A stretch of DNA of 64,000 nt from Kitagawia praeruptora (Eukaryota; Streptophyta; Magnoliopsida; Apiales; Apiaceae), in NCBI GenBank assembly GCA_037693485.1, contig CM075348.1:35954501-36018500 (forward strand), given 5' to 3'. Below are positions 45,799-57,479 of this stretch, piece after piece. The position numbers and the translations under genes are program-made. Each line of letters begins with the position of its first letter. Position 1 is the stretch's first letter. The notes under the pieces are model-generated. The model did no database searches. It had not been told where the DNA came from and saw only the letters and a program-made list of their open reading frames with translations.

Positions 45799-46205
45799 AG
45801 ACTTGGTCTTCTATCTATTAGGAATAGAAATAAGGTTCGAATGAAACCATAGCAGAGCATGTTGCTCCCAGTAGGGGATAGAGTATTTATGTAAGGGTTG
45901 AGCCCATTTTATCAGTATTCTTTGACAGCTTAATAAAGTTTGTTTCGCTTTATCTCTGAGTTACTTCTTTTGTTTTGTTATTATAAACACGTAAAACAAA
46001 TGATGAGTACGGGTACAAAGCCAAGGGGCCAAATACCTAAAGAACTTCAAAGTAAAACAGACTATAGGCAAAGACAAGAAAACGAAAGCAAAAGAAGCCA
46101 ACTACATAAACAGTCAAGTTAAAGAGGTGCATAAATAAAAGCCCGAAGGCTAGTTGAGTTAAGTTACATGAATTAAGAGTTTAAACGAAAAATACATCAA
46201 ATAAA
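45799..46205. other. Spacer between gypsy pol and the antisense gene
   Basis: Sense and antisense genes converge on this 400-base stretch. It should hold the 3' end signals of the antisense gene on the minus strand. No ORF of note is present. Confidence 0.5.
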
Positions 46206-48112
46206 CTAAGTGGTCTTAGGGACCTCTTTGGTAGGAGAACCACTCTCATAGCTGGTGGCAGTGGTAGAAGCTTCTGCATCAGAGTCAGCATCTCCATCCT
46301 GAACGGGAGACTGCTCAGGATCCAAAGACTTAGCAGCAGTATGCTTCCTAACCAAAGCATCATCCTCCCCAAACAGCTCCTCACTGGAACCAACCCCAGC
46401 CACAGTGGATAAGGTACTAGGGAGATGAGGGCTTGGAAAAGCTGAGGGCTGAAATAGACCTGGATGGCTCCTTAACACTGCTGCAAGGGCTTTGTCCCAT
46501 CCTTCTGAAAACTGACTAGGAAAGAGCATCTCATCATGCTGGTCCATAAGCATCTTGTACTCATCTGAATCAAGATATTCGTCAATCAGCTTCTCCTTGG
46601 CATCCTTCAGTGAAACTATCTCAGAATGAGCAGCAATCAGTTCTTCATCCTTCTTCTTGAGTTGCTCCTCTAGCTGATGGATATGGAGACTCTTCTTATG
46701 AGACTCGGTCTCAAAGTCCTTGGCCTTTCCCTTCCAGGCCTTAGACTGGTGGAGTAGGATTTGAAAGTGAACATTAGCCTGCATAAGGGGTTAATGTTAT
46801 ATCTGGGCAATAAACTAAAAATGCATAAAATAAGAACAAAGATTGAGGGTTACCACAGCAAGGGCCTGGGAACCAAGAGACTCGGACTCTCCAATGCCTC
46901 CACCCAGGACTAGGTCTTTATAATCTGGAGGGGTGATAGAGTTCAAAGACCAATCCATGGAGTGTTTCGTACAACCCACCACAGTGTCTTACTTCCTGAA
47001 GCCCCAGGAGGGTCTGAATACAGAAGACTGAACATTGACTTGGGAACTCCCCTCCAAGCCAGCTATATCACCATACTTCAAGGCCTCTTTCTGAACCTTG
47101 TGAGGGCGTAAAAAGCCAGGCTCAGTATCCTTTCCTCGAGTGTCAACACCTCTTTTGGCTCGAGCCATCCTGGAAGTCTCATTGTCGGCAGCATGAGAGG
47201 CCTGAACAATCAATTTTGCAACTGCAAAATCACAAACAAAGGTAAACATAAATAAGTTAAGTATGGAAACAAAGGACAAAAATAAGAAAGATGATTACCC
47301 CGCTCAGAAACATTTGAAAGGCCTACTGCCTTCAGGGATTCTTCGTTAATAAGGCTCCGGCACATTATAGATTTGCCATCAGCCTTAGTTAAAGTCTCGA
47401 ATGCTGCCTGGTCCTCAGGGCTAAGAACAATCCTCTTGTGACTTCCGTCTGTAACTTTAGAGAAGGGCCTCCTAAATATGGTGCCCCAATCACCACCTTC
47501 CCATTCTAGGTAAGCGAACTCATTTTTCCAACCAGCATTATTATCCGGTACAGACTTACCATTAAAAATGGGAGGTACCTTAGTACGAAGCTTAATATAT
47601 ACCCAGCCAGGGTACTTAGCTGGGCTATTATAAATTTGAAAGATTTTGCGAAAGAGAGGGACTGATAGAGCAAAGTTTTGTCTAAGGCACAAAACCATGA
47701 AGCATAAAATGATTCTCCACGCATTTGGTGGGAGTTGGCAAGGGTTGATCTGAAGGTCAGCTAAAAGACGGGGTATGAACTCGTGAACAGGGAAGCGAAG
47801 CCCCGCTATTAAACTCTCCCTATATACACATAAAGAGTTGGGTTTCCAGTGACAAGGTCTGTCACCTGGCCCAGCCGGGACAAGTTTTAAGGGGGGTTTG
47901 ATTTTGTAAAGTTTGTTATACCTAGCTATTTCATCCGTATCGTGATATGTACTACAACAGTTGTATGCATCTAACTCAGCTAAAGTAGGGTAATCATCTG
48001 CTCGTTCATTTAACATTTCTAAAAGAGACATGTATGGAGAGCGAATGGTGATGGTACCTTTAGAGGAGGCCGAGTTCATCCTGGCAAGACGGGCTTTGGC
48101 TTTATCCTCCAT
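46206..48112 (-). pseudogene. Antisense three-exon gene in the gypsy 3' region
   Basis: On the minus strand exons are 48112-47299, 47221-46854 and 46778-46206. Introns of 77 and 75 bases are T-rich, begin GTAATC and GTAACC, end TTTTGCAG and TTATGCAG, and keep the frame, giving 584 residues. Exon 1 (YMSLLEMLNERADDYPTLAE, FPVHEFIPRLLADLQINP, LPPNAWRIILCFMVLCLR) resembles the 'putative gypsy type transposon' domain (PF04195) known from plants. Exon 3 has a coiled coil (HQLEEQLKKKDEELIAAHS) and an acidic Ser/Thr-rich tail. One TAA at 46989-46991 in exon 2 looks like a nonsense change, since coding continues past it. An antisense ORF in this position is known for Tat elements such as Grande. Confidence 0.72.
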
Positions 48113-48600
48113 TAATGGCAGCTTGAAACCCTAAAGAGGTAGACGGAGAAGATGACCGGAGATTGCCTAAAAGCTTTGTACGAAGCTTAGAGCGTAGCTA
48201 AAACCGAGGATTGAAAAAGGTGAAGTGAGAAATGAGAGTGTGAGAAATGAACTCTCCACTCTCACTCTTTTATAGAAATGGCTAGCCGGTTGACATGCTA
48301 ACAAACGGTCAAAAAACTTACAGTGACCGATCAAAATGGCATATTTGACATGTTGAAGGCCCATAAGGTCGGCCCAATTCATTTAGGCCCAATTCTCGAA
48401 GGTTCTATAGAAAATATCTGAGATATTTTACGAAAATATCTGAGATATTTAGTAGAAATTATCAAAGATATTTTGCCAAGAAGGATATTCTAAAGGAAAC
48501 TGTGGAAACTCTCTAAGTGGGCTAAGACCAAGTTCATTTAGGCCCCCGAAGCCCAATGAAATAAGGGACCCGTTAAAATAAGCCCAAAAGCCAAGAGGGC
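48113..48600. other. Upstream region of the antisense gene
   Basis: This stretch lies directly 5' of the antisense ATG and should contain its leader and promoter. A minus-strand TATAAAAGAGTG at about 48260-48275 is a TATA candidate some 150 bases upstream of the ATG. Repeated AAATATCTGAGATATTT words lie near 48410-48475. Confidence 0.5.
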
Positions 48601-49300
48601 CTTATTTCGATCAGAATCCTGGTCGAAACGACCAGGAATCCTTGTCGAAAATGTGTTCGACCAAGAGAAAATTGGACGCTTATTTCGATCAGAATCCTGG
48701 TCGAAACGACCAGGAATCCTGGTCGAAAATGTGTTCGACCAAGAGAAAGTTGGACGCTTATTTCGATCAGAATCCTGGTCGAAAATGTGTTCGACCAAGA
48801 AAATTTTTGATGCTTATTTCGATTAGAATCCTGGTCGAAACGACTAGGAATTCTGGTCGAGAAACCCTTCGATCAGGAAATTATGGAAGCCTTATTTCGA
48901 CCAGAATTGTGGTCGAATTTCTGGTCGAAATCCTGGTCGAAAAGTTTAAAATCCTGGTCGAAAAACCCTTCGATCAGGAAGTTATGGAGGCCTTATTTCG
49001 ACCAGAATTGTGGTCGAATTTCTGGTCGAAATCCTGGTCGAAAAGTTTAAAATCCTGGTCGAAAAACCCTTCGATCAGGAAGTTATGGAGGCCTTATTTC
49101 GACCAGAATTGTGGTCGAATTTCTGGTCGAAATCCTGGTCGAAAAGTTTAAAATCCTGGTCGAAAAACCCTTCGATCAGGAAGTTATGGAGGCCTTATTT
49201 CGACCAGAATTGTGGTCGAATTTCTGGTCGAAATCCTGGTCGAATTTCTGGTCGAAATCCTGGTCGAATTTCTGGTCGAAAAGTTTAAAATCCTGGTCAA
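48601..49300. repeat. Tandem repeat array in the gypsy 3' region
   Basis: About three copies of a 78-bp unit (start at about 48601, 48679, 48757) are followed by four copies of a 101-bp unit (CCTTATTT at 48890, 48991, 49092, 49193). Both are built from CTGGTCGAAA and its complement TTTCGACCAG, so each unit can fold back. Open frames on both strands here are by-products. The array lies upstream of the antisense gene and before the polypurine tract. Confidence 0.9.
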
Positions 49301-49640
49301 AAATTGTCTTAAAAATGATAATTTTTGACAAATAAAATACTTGTGAGCATACAAGTGTTGATAAAATGAAGGAAATACCTGTGGGTACTGTAAAAATCCT
49401 AAATAGGATAAATGTGATGATATGAGGAATTTTGTAAATAAATCCTTAAAAATATTCTATAACTAAAGTTATTGAATAATTGCTTAGCCTCAAACAAGGC
49501 AAATCGCTGTAAATGTGTAGGTCGCTCCACACTTTACAAAAGACGATACATTAGAAACACTAGTGTACATACCTAAGCCCTGACCCAAGTCTCGGAAAAG
49601 ACCGTTATAACTTCAAGGAAAACCTGATCAGTTTTCCTAG

Positions 49641-49655
49641 AAGTTGGGGGGCAAA
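49641..49655 (+). other. Gypsy polypurine tract
   Basis: AAGTTGGGGGGCAAA directly precedes the 3' LTR. Confidence 0.85.
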
Positions 49656-50175
49656 TGATATGGGCTAAAAATAAGCCCTAAAGACACATTTAATGTGGCA
49701 TTAGTTAGACCCGGAATGGTCCAAATGTGGGGCCCACCAGATGGGCCCAAACCCTATTTTACAATATTAATTTCGTAATTAATATTAGGGTTAATAAACA
49801 GCTCAGCAATAAGTGTTAAATAAGGACATTATCTCTACAAGGAGTAGCCTCCAAGGCACACACTCATACAAGGAAACAAACTCCTACCATGTAGGAGTCT
49901 AGAACTTTCCTCAAGACTGACTTGCCCACCAAGTCACCTAACCCTACTACGGCTCTAGGGCTTCTCAGCCTATATAAAGGGTCAGACCCCTCACCCCTAG
50001 AACTACGTTTTTTGGCTTGATCTTTGATACACATCAAAGTACGTAGGCATCTTGTGAAGGCAGATACAGCCACAAGCACAAGAGCAGCCATATAAGCACG
50101 AAGCTCACGAACCATAGCAATAAACACACACAAACCCTAGCCGCAATCTAATAACCTAGTTTTTATTCCACAACA
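49656..50175 (+). repeat. 3' LTR of the gypsy element
   Basis: It is 520 bp, colinear with the 5' LTR without indels and with eight substitutions, followed by the CACAC target duplication. Confidence 0.95.
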
Positions 50176-50645
50176 CACACATAAACTCATATCTGTAAAA
50201 TCATCACCGGAGACGATGACGAATAGAAACGATGAACATAAATGATGAGAACAACCACGATCACGATGACGATGACAAAAGGAACGACGAACAGAAGCTC
50301 GCTGGAGCTCAGAATGGCAGAGGAAGACGATGAAGATGGTGCCCTTGTGGGGCCAGAGGTTGGAAAGGAGAAGGAGGAGCTAGATCTTCAAATTTTCGAC
50401 TCGCCTCGTCGGAAATTTCAAGCTCACCGGAGAAGATGACCGGTGGTCATCGGAGAAGATGGTGGCAGTGGGTGTGGGTGAGTTGGGTTTGTGTGTGGGA
50501 TGGTGTATTTAAATTGGGTGTGAGTATTTAAATGGGACCATTAGATTTAACTAGATCCTAAGGCTAATAGAGGTTTCTAGTTTTTTTTTTAAAGGTTTGT
50601 ATTTGATCATATTAGGTGTGAGTGTTTTTAACAACAATTTGATAG

Positions 50646-51228
50646 TGTTGTGGAATAAAAACTAGGTTATTGAATTGCGGCTAGGGTTTACTTGTATTTA
50701 ATGATGGGGTTCGTGAACTTCGTGCTTTTAATGGCTGCTCTCGGGTTCGTGGCTAATTCTGCCTTCACAAGATGCCTAGCCTTGATGAATATCAAGAATC
50801 AAGCCAAAAACGTAGTTCTGAGTATGAGGGGTCAGACCCTTTATATAGGCTGAGAAGCCTTAGAATCGTAGTAGGGTTAGGTAACTTGGTGGACAAGTCT
50901 TCCTTGGGGAAGGTTCTAGACTCCTACCTTGTAGGAGTCTGTTTCCTTGTATAATTGTGCCTTGGAGGCTAAGTCTTTCTCCAAGTCGGTGATTGTAATT
51001 TATGTCAATCAAGGATTCAGATTCCTTGTAAATCGATTTCTGAGTTCCAAATCAAGGATTCTAGAAACGGGCCTTGTATTGGACGTCCCCGATACAGGCC
51101 GCATCCTTGATCCAAGTATAACAAATTCAAGCCCAACTAGGGTTTCGAGCCTTCATATTGGGCCTCATTTATTATATAATTAATGCTATATTAATTACAT
51201 TTTTAGGGTTTTATTTCTAACCATATCA
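50646..51228 (-). mobile_element. Solo LTR of a relative of the gypsy element
   Basis: The plus strand starts TGTTGTGGAATAAAAACTAG and ends CCATATCA, the inverted ends of the gypsy LTR. TATATAGGCTGAGAAGC and ACTCCTACCTTGTAGGAGTC are shared inside. A 5-bp duplication GATAG flanks it (50641-50645, 51229-51233). At 583 bp it is longer than and clearly diverged from the 520-bp LTRs nearby, so it comes from a different subfamily copy. Confidence 0.93.
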
Positions 51229-51285
51229 GATAGGTAAACTTATAATAAATAAATATTAAAATAAATAAATATAATTTATATATTA

Positions 51286-51320
51286 AAAAAAAACCGTGTA
51301 TTACACGGATTATAATCTAG
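51286..51320 (+). other. Helitron-like 3' terminus (tentative)
   Basis: The hairpin CCGTGTATTACACGG (51294-51308) is followed nine bases later by CTAG, the CTRR pattern of Helitron ends. The next base is C, not the expected T, and no 5' end was located. Confidence 0.3.
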
Positions 51321-53098
51321 CATATATAAATCTATCATTTTTACCTAGCTACCCCTATTTTTTAGGGTATAATACATTGTAATAATTATTTTCTCCCGAT
51401 CATCTCCTAATATGACTAGTACAAACTTGCGCAAGGGTACAAAGTAAAAAGCTACAATTTGCATCTACATATACACTTTTTCTCTTTCTGCTTTATATGA
51501 GCTTTGGTTAAGGGACAATCTTTTGTTACCAAATGAGGTAGAAGGAATAGTCAAGAGGCCGATTTAGTACAGATGAATTTACAGTTAACATATCAACTCA
51601 AATATCATAATTAAATCAGTCAAAGTGTGAGTTTAACGTTGTTAATATCAACTTAGACTCTGTAGATACACATACATAGTGTTCATATAAAGTGACTATG
51701 TATCTGAAAAAGAGAGGCAAAAGGAATTAGCTAGAGATCTGTAGATGGAAGTGGAAGGGACATGATTTTTAAAATTTATATGGACGATCATATACGTAGT
51801 AAAATTACTTAGGAGTGGGAGACTGCGTGTGTTTGACAAATACGTGAACCAAAGAAACGAATCAAACAAACAAATAACTAGTAAAATAAAAAGGAAGAAT
51901 CGTAGAGTGGTGTCAGAGCTTTTCAGGTGAATCTCACGTGAATATCAGTGCCAATCTCTTCTCCCCATGCCCTTGACAAGATTCTTAGCAGAGTAAAATA
52001 CCAAACCCTAAAGAAAGTGAAGTGACCCAATTCATTTTATGGATCAGAAACTACCGTTCAAGATTAAACCCTGCTGATGAAAGTCAAGTGGGAAATAAAT
52101 CAATTATGTAAAGTTATGCATCAGAAACTACAGTGGAGTGGAGTGAGAGAGGTCATGACTTGTTGCCACGTGTCAATACCAATAACGAGGGACCTGCACC
52201 CTTTTTGTAAGGAAAGATCGTACGGTTGGTGATAGCCGTATAGAGGGGGAAAGAAGCTAGCGAGATCTCTCTGATGGATGATGATGCATATATGAAGGGA
52301 AAGATGAAATATGCATGCAGAGAGAGAGAGAGAGACTGCAGTCAAGGAGAGGTCTTGTCACAAGATTAATAGTCCTTTCGGATTTCTATGTAACATAACT
52401 CCCCCTCATGTCCAATCTATTTTTATTTGTACGTATATCTCACCTTCACATGCTGCATGCAGCAGCAGCTGCTGCATCTGCTTACTTTGTCTTGTCACTT
52501 CACTTCAGTTGCTACTCAATCCAACGAAGATCGTTTTTTGGGTATTCTTTACTGTACTCCTTTATGTTTTTCTCCCAACCATTTCTATTCACATGTTACA
52601 ACATACATACACAATTCATTTGACGAGAGAACGGTAAAATGACTACCATTTCTCTTCGAAGCCGGTAGGATAGGGAAAAGTAAACTTACGATTCGGTTCA
52701 GATTTTGAATAAAACTGGAAAGAATATTCAGGTAGAGGAAAGTAAACTTGGATTCAATTTAATTTTTGGATAAGATTGGAATCGAAATCATAAAATTCCG
52801 ATTTTAAAAATTGGATAATCACAATTGAGCTATGAGTAATGCTAGATTTCCCAAAGGTCTCTAGCATTTTCCTTAAGCTATTGATTTGATTTCAATTTTA
52901 AAATCTCAATCTCAATTTATATTGGTTGAGTTTTGGTTATAAAACCGCTTTACGTATATAAAACAAATCAAATAAGACTGCTTCAATTAAAGAAAATTAT
53001 TTGATTTAAACTATTGTGTAATTTACCATTTTAGTCAATCTTATCGAAGATACTCTTATAATATGAATGATTTGTAATCCTTTAATATCTTTGCTGGC
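51321..53098. other. Intergenic stretch without supported gene
   Basis: Nothing firm is visible. A short (GA)n run lies at 52319-52334 and GC-richer CAGCAGCAGCTGCTGC near 52460. Short open frames around 52311-52642 in three plus frames share no domain and look like chance. Confidence 0.4.
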
Positions 53099-53461
53099 GG
53101 TCAATGGCAAACATATGTCATTTAACTGTTACATAACATATGATTTCAGGACCGTTGGATCATTGATCCAACGGTTCTGATTTAAAAAAAAAATTACATC
53201 GTACCGCATAAACTTTCCGCGGTACGGGGTAATTACAAAAATGCCCCTGTTTTCACATCAAAAATCTACTGTTCACCGTACCGCAGAAACTTTCCGCGGT
53301 ACGTGAACAGTGGGGGCATTTTTGTAATTTCTCCGTACCGCGGAAAGTTTCTGCGGTACGGTGTAATTTTTTTTTAAATCAGGACCGTTGGATCAACGAT
53401 CCAACGGTCCTAAAACCATATGTTATGTAACAGTTAAATGGCAACTGTTTGCCGTTGAACG
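53099..53461. mobile_element. Full-length palindromic MITE with CCGTTGGATC words
   Basis: The outer arms (TCAATGGCAAACA at left, TGTTTGCCGTTGAA at right, with CATTTAACTGTTACATAACA and its complement inside) are about 45 bp long and inverted. Inside are inverted GACCGTTGGATCA words and several copies of GTACCGCGGAAAGTTT, so most of the 363 bp can fold on itself. The CCGTTGGATCAACGATCCAA words are shared with the elements at 11199 and 15260, but the arms differ. Confidence 0.82.
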
Positions 53462-53520
53462 TACCCCATCCAATAAAATGCTAATAAGAAAATTTTTCAT
53501 ACTATGACATATATTATATA

Positions 53521-53891
53521 GGGAGGTGTTCAAATGAGACCCCACTTATAATGAGACCCTCTCTTATAATGAGTCCCTTCATATTTCATCTATTTTAAAG
53601 GGACCCGCAAGGGGCACCCAATACAAAATAGTCTTAAAATTCTACCCTCTATTCATTCATCAAAAAAAAATTAAAAAAAAATTAATTTTTTTTTTCAAAA
53701 AAAATGATGACGTGGCAGCAGTTTTTTTTATTTTTTTAGAATTTTTTTTTTATGAATGAATAGAGGATATAGTTATAAGATTTTTTCGTATTGGATGCCC
53801 CTGGCGGGGCCCTTTAGAATAAAAGAAATATGAGGGAGACTCATTATAAGAGAGGGTCTTATTATAAGAGGGGTCTCATTTGAGCCGCCCC
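53521..53891. mobile_element. (TA)n-family foldback MITE F
   Basis: The arms repeat GAGACCC/GAGACCCTCTCTTATAAT at left and mirror it at right (AGAGAGGGTCTTATTATAAG). The core GACCCGCAAGGGGCACCCAA and TGCCCCTGGCGGGGCCC matches MITEs A-D, and the apex has GATGACGTGGCAGCAG. Flanks are TATATA-like at left and CATATTATATA at right. Confidence 0.85.
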
Positions 53892-53992
53892 CATATTATA
53901 TATTATTGCCATCATCTTTGCACTCTTTATTGGTGTAAAAGTCTCGACGATTAAAATTTAAAAATGGAATATATGCACTTATTATATATATA

Positions 53993-56456
<2,464 letters not shown>

Positions 56457-56469
56457 AAAACACCCCATA

Positions 56470-57478
56470 TAATCCAATGAGAGTCGACTCACCTCCCCCT
56501 TCCCCCCTCTCCGCCCCCTCCTCCCCTCAACCGCCTCTCTCCTCCTTCCTCACTCCTTCCTCCTCTGATCTTCCTCTTCTCCGTTTTCTTGTTTTTTCCA
56601 GATTCAATCTGCCTCCCCCTCCTCCCCATTTTCCCCCATCAAACCACCCTCCAATCCTCTCCCCAATCATCTAATCTCCTTTCTTGTTTTTGTTTTCAGT
56701 TTGCTTAAATAAAAATCGAACCAAAGCCAATCTTCTAGAATTTATTTCTCAGATCTATCTTGGTTTTGAGTCCGATTCCAAAAATAAAAAATACCTTGAG
56801 TTTCAAATTCTCCTCCTTAACATCATTCCATAATTTGGTGTTATTCCGAGGACTTTGAATTTTTGGTTTTTCGTCTCGCCTTTTGGCGTGTGTCTCTCCT
56901 TCTGGAGTGGTTTTTATGTATTTAGTTAATTATGTTTTTCTATGTTCGTGGTTGGATCTGCTGAGAATAACTTTGTTGATGTCTTGGGGGATCTGGAAAG
57001 ACTGCATCGAAGATAGGACGGTGAAGATTATTGTAAGAGCTCACCACTCACAACCAAAGATGGTTCATCATATTTTGGAGGTTTTCACTTTCGGCATGTC
57101 TATAGCTGGTATCCGGCATGTAGATAGCTGGGGTGTTACTCATCCTTTGGGGATTTCCATGTTCGGCATGTCTATAGCTGGTATCCGGCATGTAGATAGC
57201 TGGAGGGAGGATTCTGAACACTGGGGTATCAACGGTTCTTATGTGATGTGGTCAATTGTGATATCGCTGTTATCAGGGATTTTGGCGCAGTTTGGATCGC
57301 TTGGGATGCTTTCGAATTTGTTTTTAGTTTCAAGAACTTTTATGTTCATCTTGTTGAACGATCAGAAAACAATTTATTTGTTTCTCAATCTGGTCGTGTT
57401 GACAGTCGGTTATCCCGCTGTTATATTGAGTTGTTTGATCCAGTAATATAATCCAATGCATTTTGTAAAAAAAAAAAA
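56470..57478 (+). mobile_element. Poly(A)-tailed retroposon, about 1.0 kb
   Basis: The insert begins after AACACCCCATA and ends in a 13-base A tail followed by ACACCCTATA, a near-match that looks like a target duplication. It is much more GC-rich than its surroundings, with a CT-rich leader (56485-56560) and a 187-codon frame at 56883-57446. I recognise no domain with certainty. A LINE 3' end or a retrocopied transcript are the likely sources. ATATAATCCAATG also occurs at both ends (56467-56479, 57446-57458). Confidence 0.6.
57091..57203 (+). repeat. Direct repeat, 72-bp period, inside the retroposon
   Basis: A 41-base segment starting TCGGCATGTCTATAGCTGGT occurs at 57091 and 57163. The 72-base offset equals 24 codons, so the FGMSIAGIRHVDSW peptide of the open frame is repeated in frame. 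Confidence 0.9.
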
Positions 57479-57479
57479 A

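Larger units (their letters stand above)
39592..50175 (+). mobile_element. Ty3/gypsy LTR retrotransposon, Tat-type, complete but disabled
   Basis: The element is 10,584 bp, flanked by CACAC, with 520-bp LTRs differing at eight positions (98.5% identity). The order is gag, protease, RT, RNase H, a second (archaeal-type) RNase H, integrase, then a long 3' region. Integrase after RT defines Ty3/gypsy, the double RNase H is the mark of the Tat clade, and no chromodomain follows the GPY region. The 3' region holds an antisense three-exon gene and a tandem-repeat array. The sense genes carry at least four nonsense codons and three frameshifts, so it depends on other copies for movement. Confidence 0.95.
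39107..50615. mobile_element. (TA)n-associated foldback element E, split by the gypsy element
   Basis: The left arm CCAATACAAACCCCCCTACA with ATAGAAACCTAGAAACT at 39111-39148 has its inverted partner (GAGGTTTCTAG, AAAGGTTTGTATTTGATCA) at 50568-50611. Between the arms lies the gypsy element with its CACAC target duplication, so the original element was about 0.9 kb. Its interior (39200-39320 and 50200-50460) is GC-richer than the family core, with ACCACCACC and GGAGAAGATGG runs, and may be captured sequence. No coding role is supported. Confidence 0.65.

Noticed and set aside
48538..49335. Repetitive open frames (SKSWSNFW-like peptides) on both strands
   Set aside because: They follow the 78- and 101-bp tandem units; a 101-bp period shifts frame each time, so coding is not maintained.
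52311..52642. Overlapping frames in three phases near 52.4 kb
   Set aside because: None has a domain and all three phases being open points to low stop density, not to a gene. A microRNA hairpin around the CAGCAGCAGCTGCTGC was considered, but no known mature sequence is visible.
56477..56674. Pro/Ser-rich frame at the start of the retroposon
   Set aside because: The peptide comes from a CT-rich leader; composition alone explains it.
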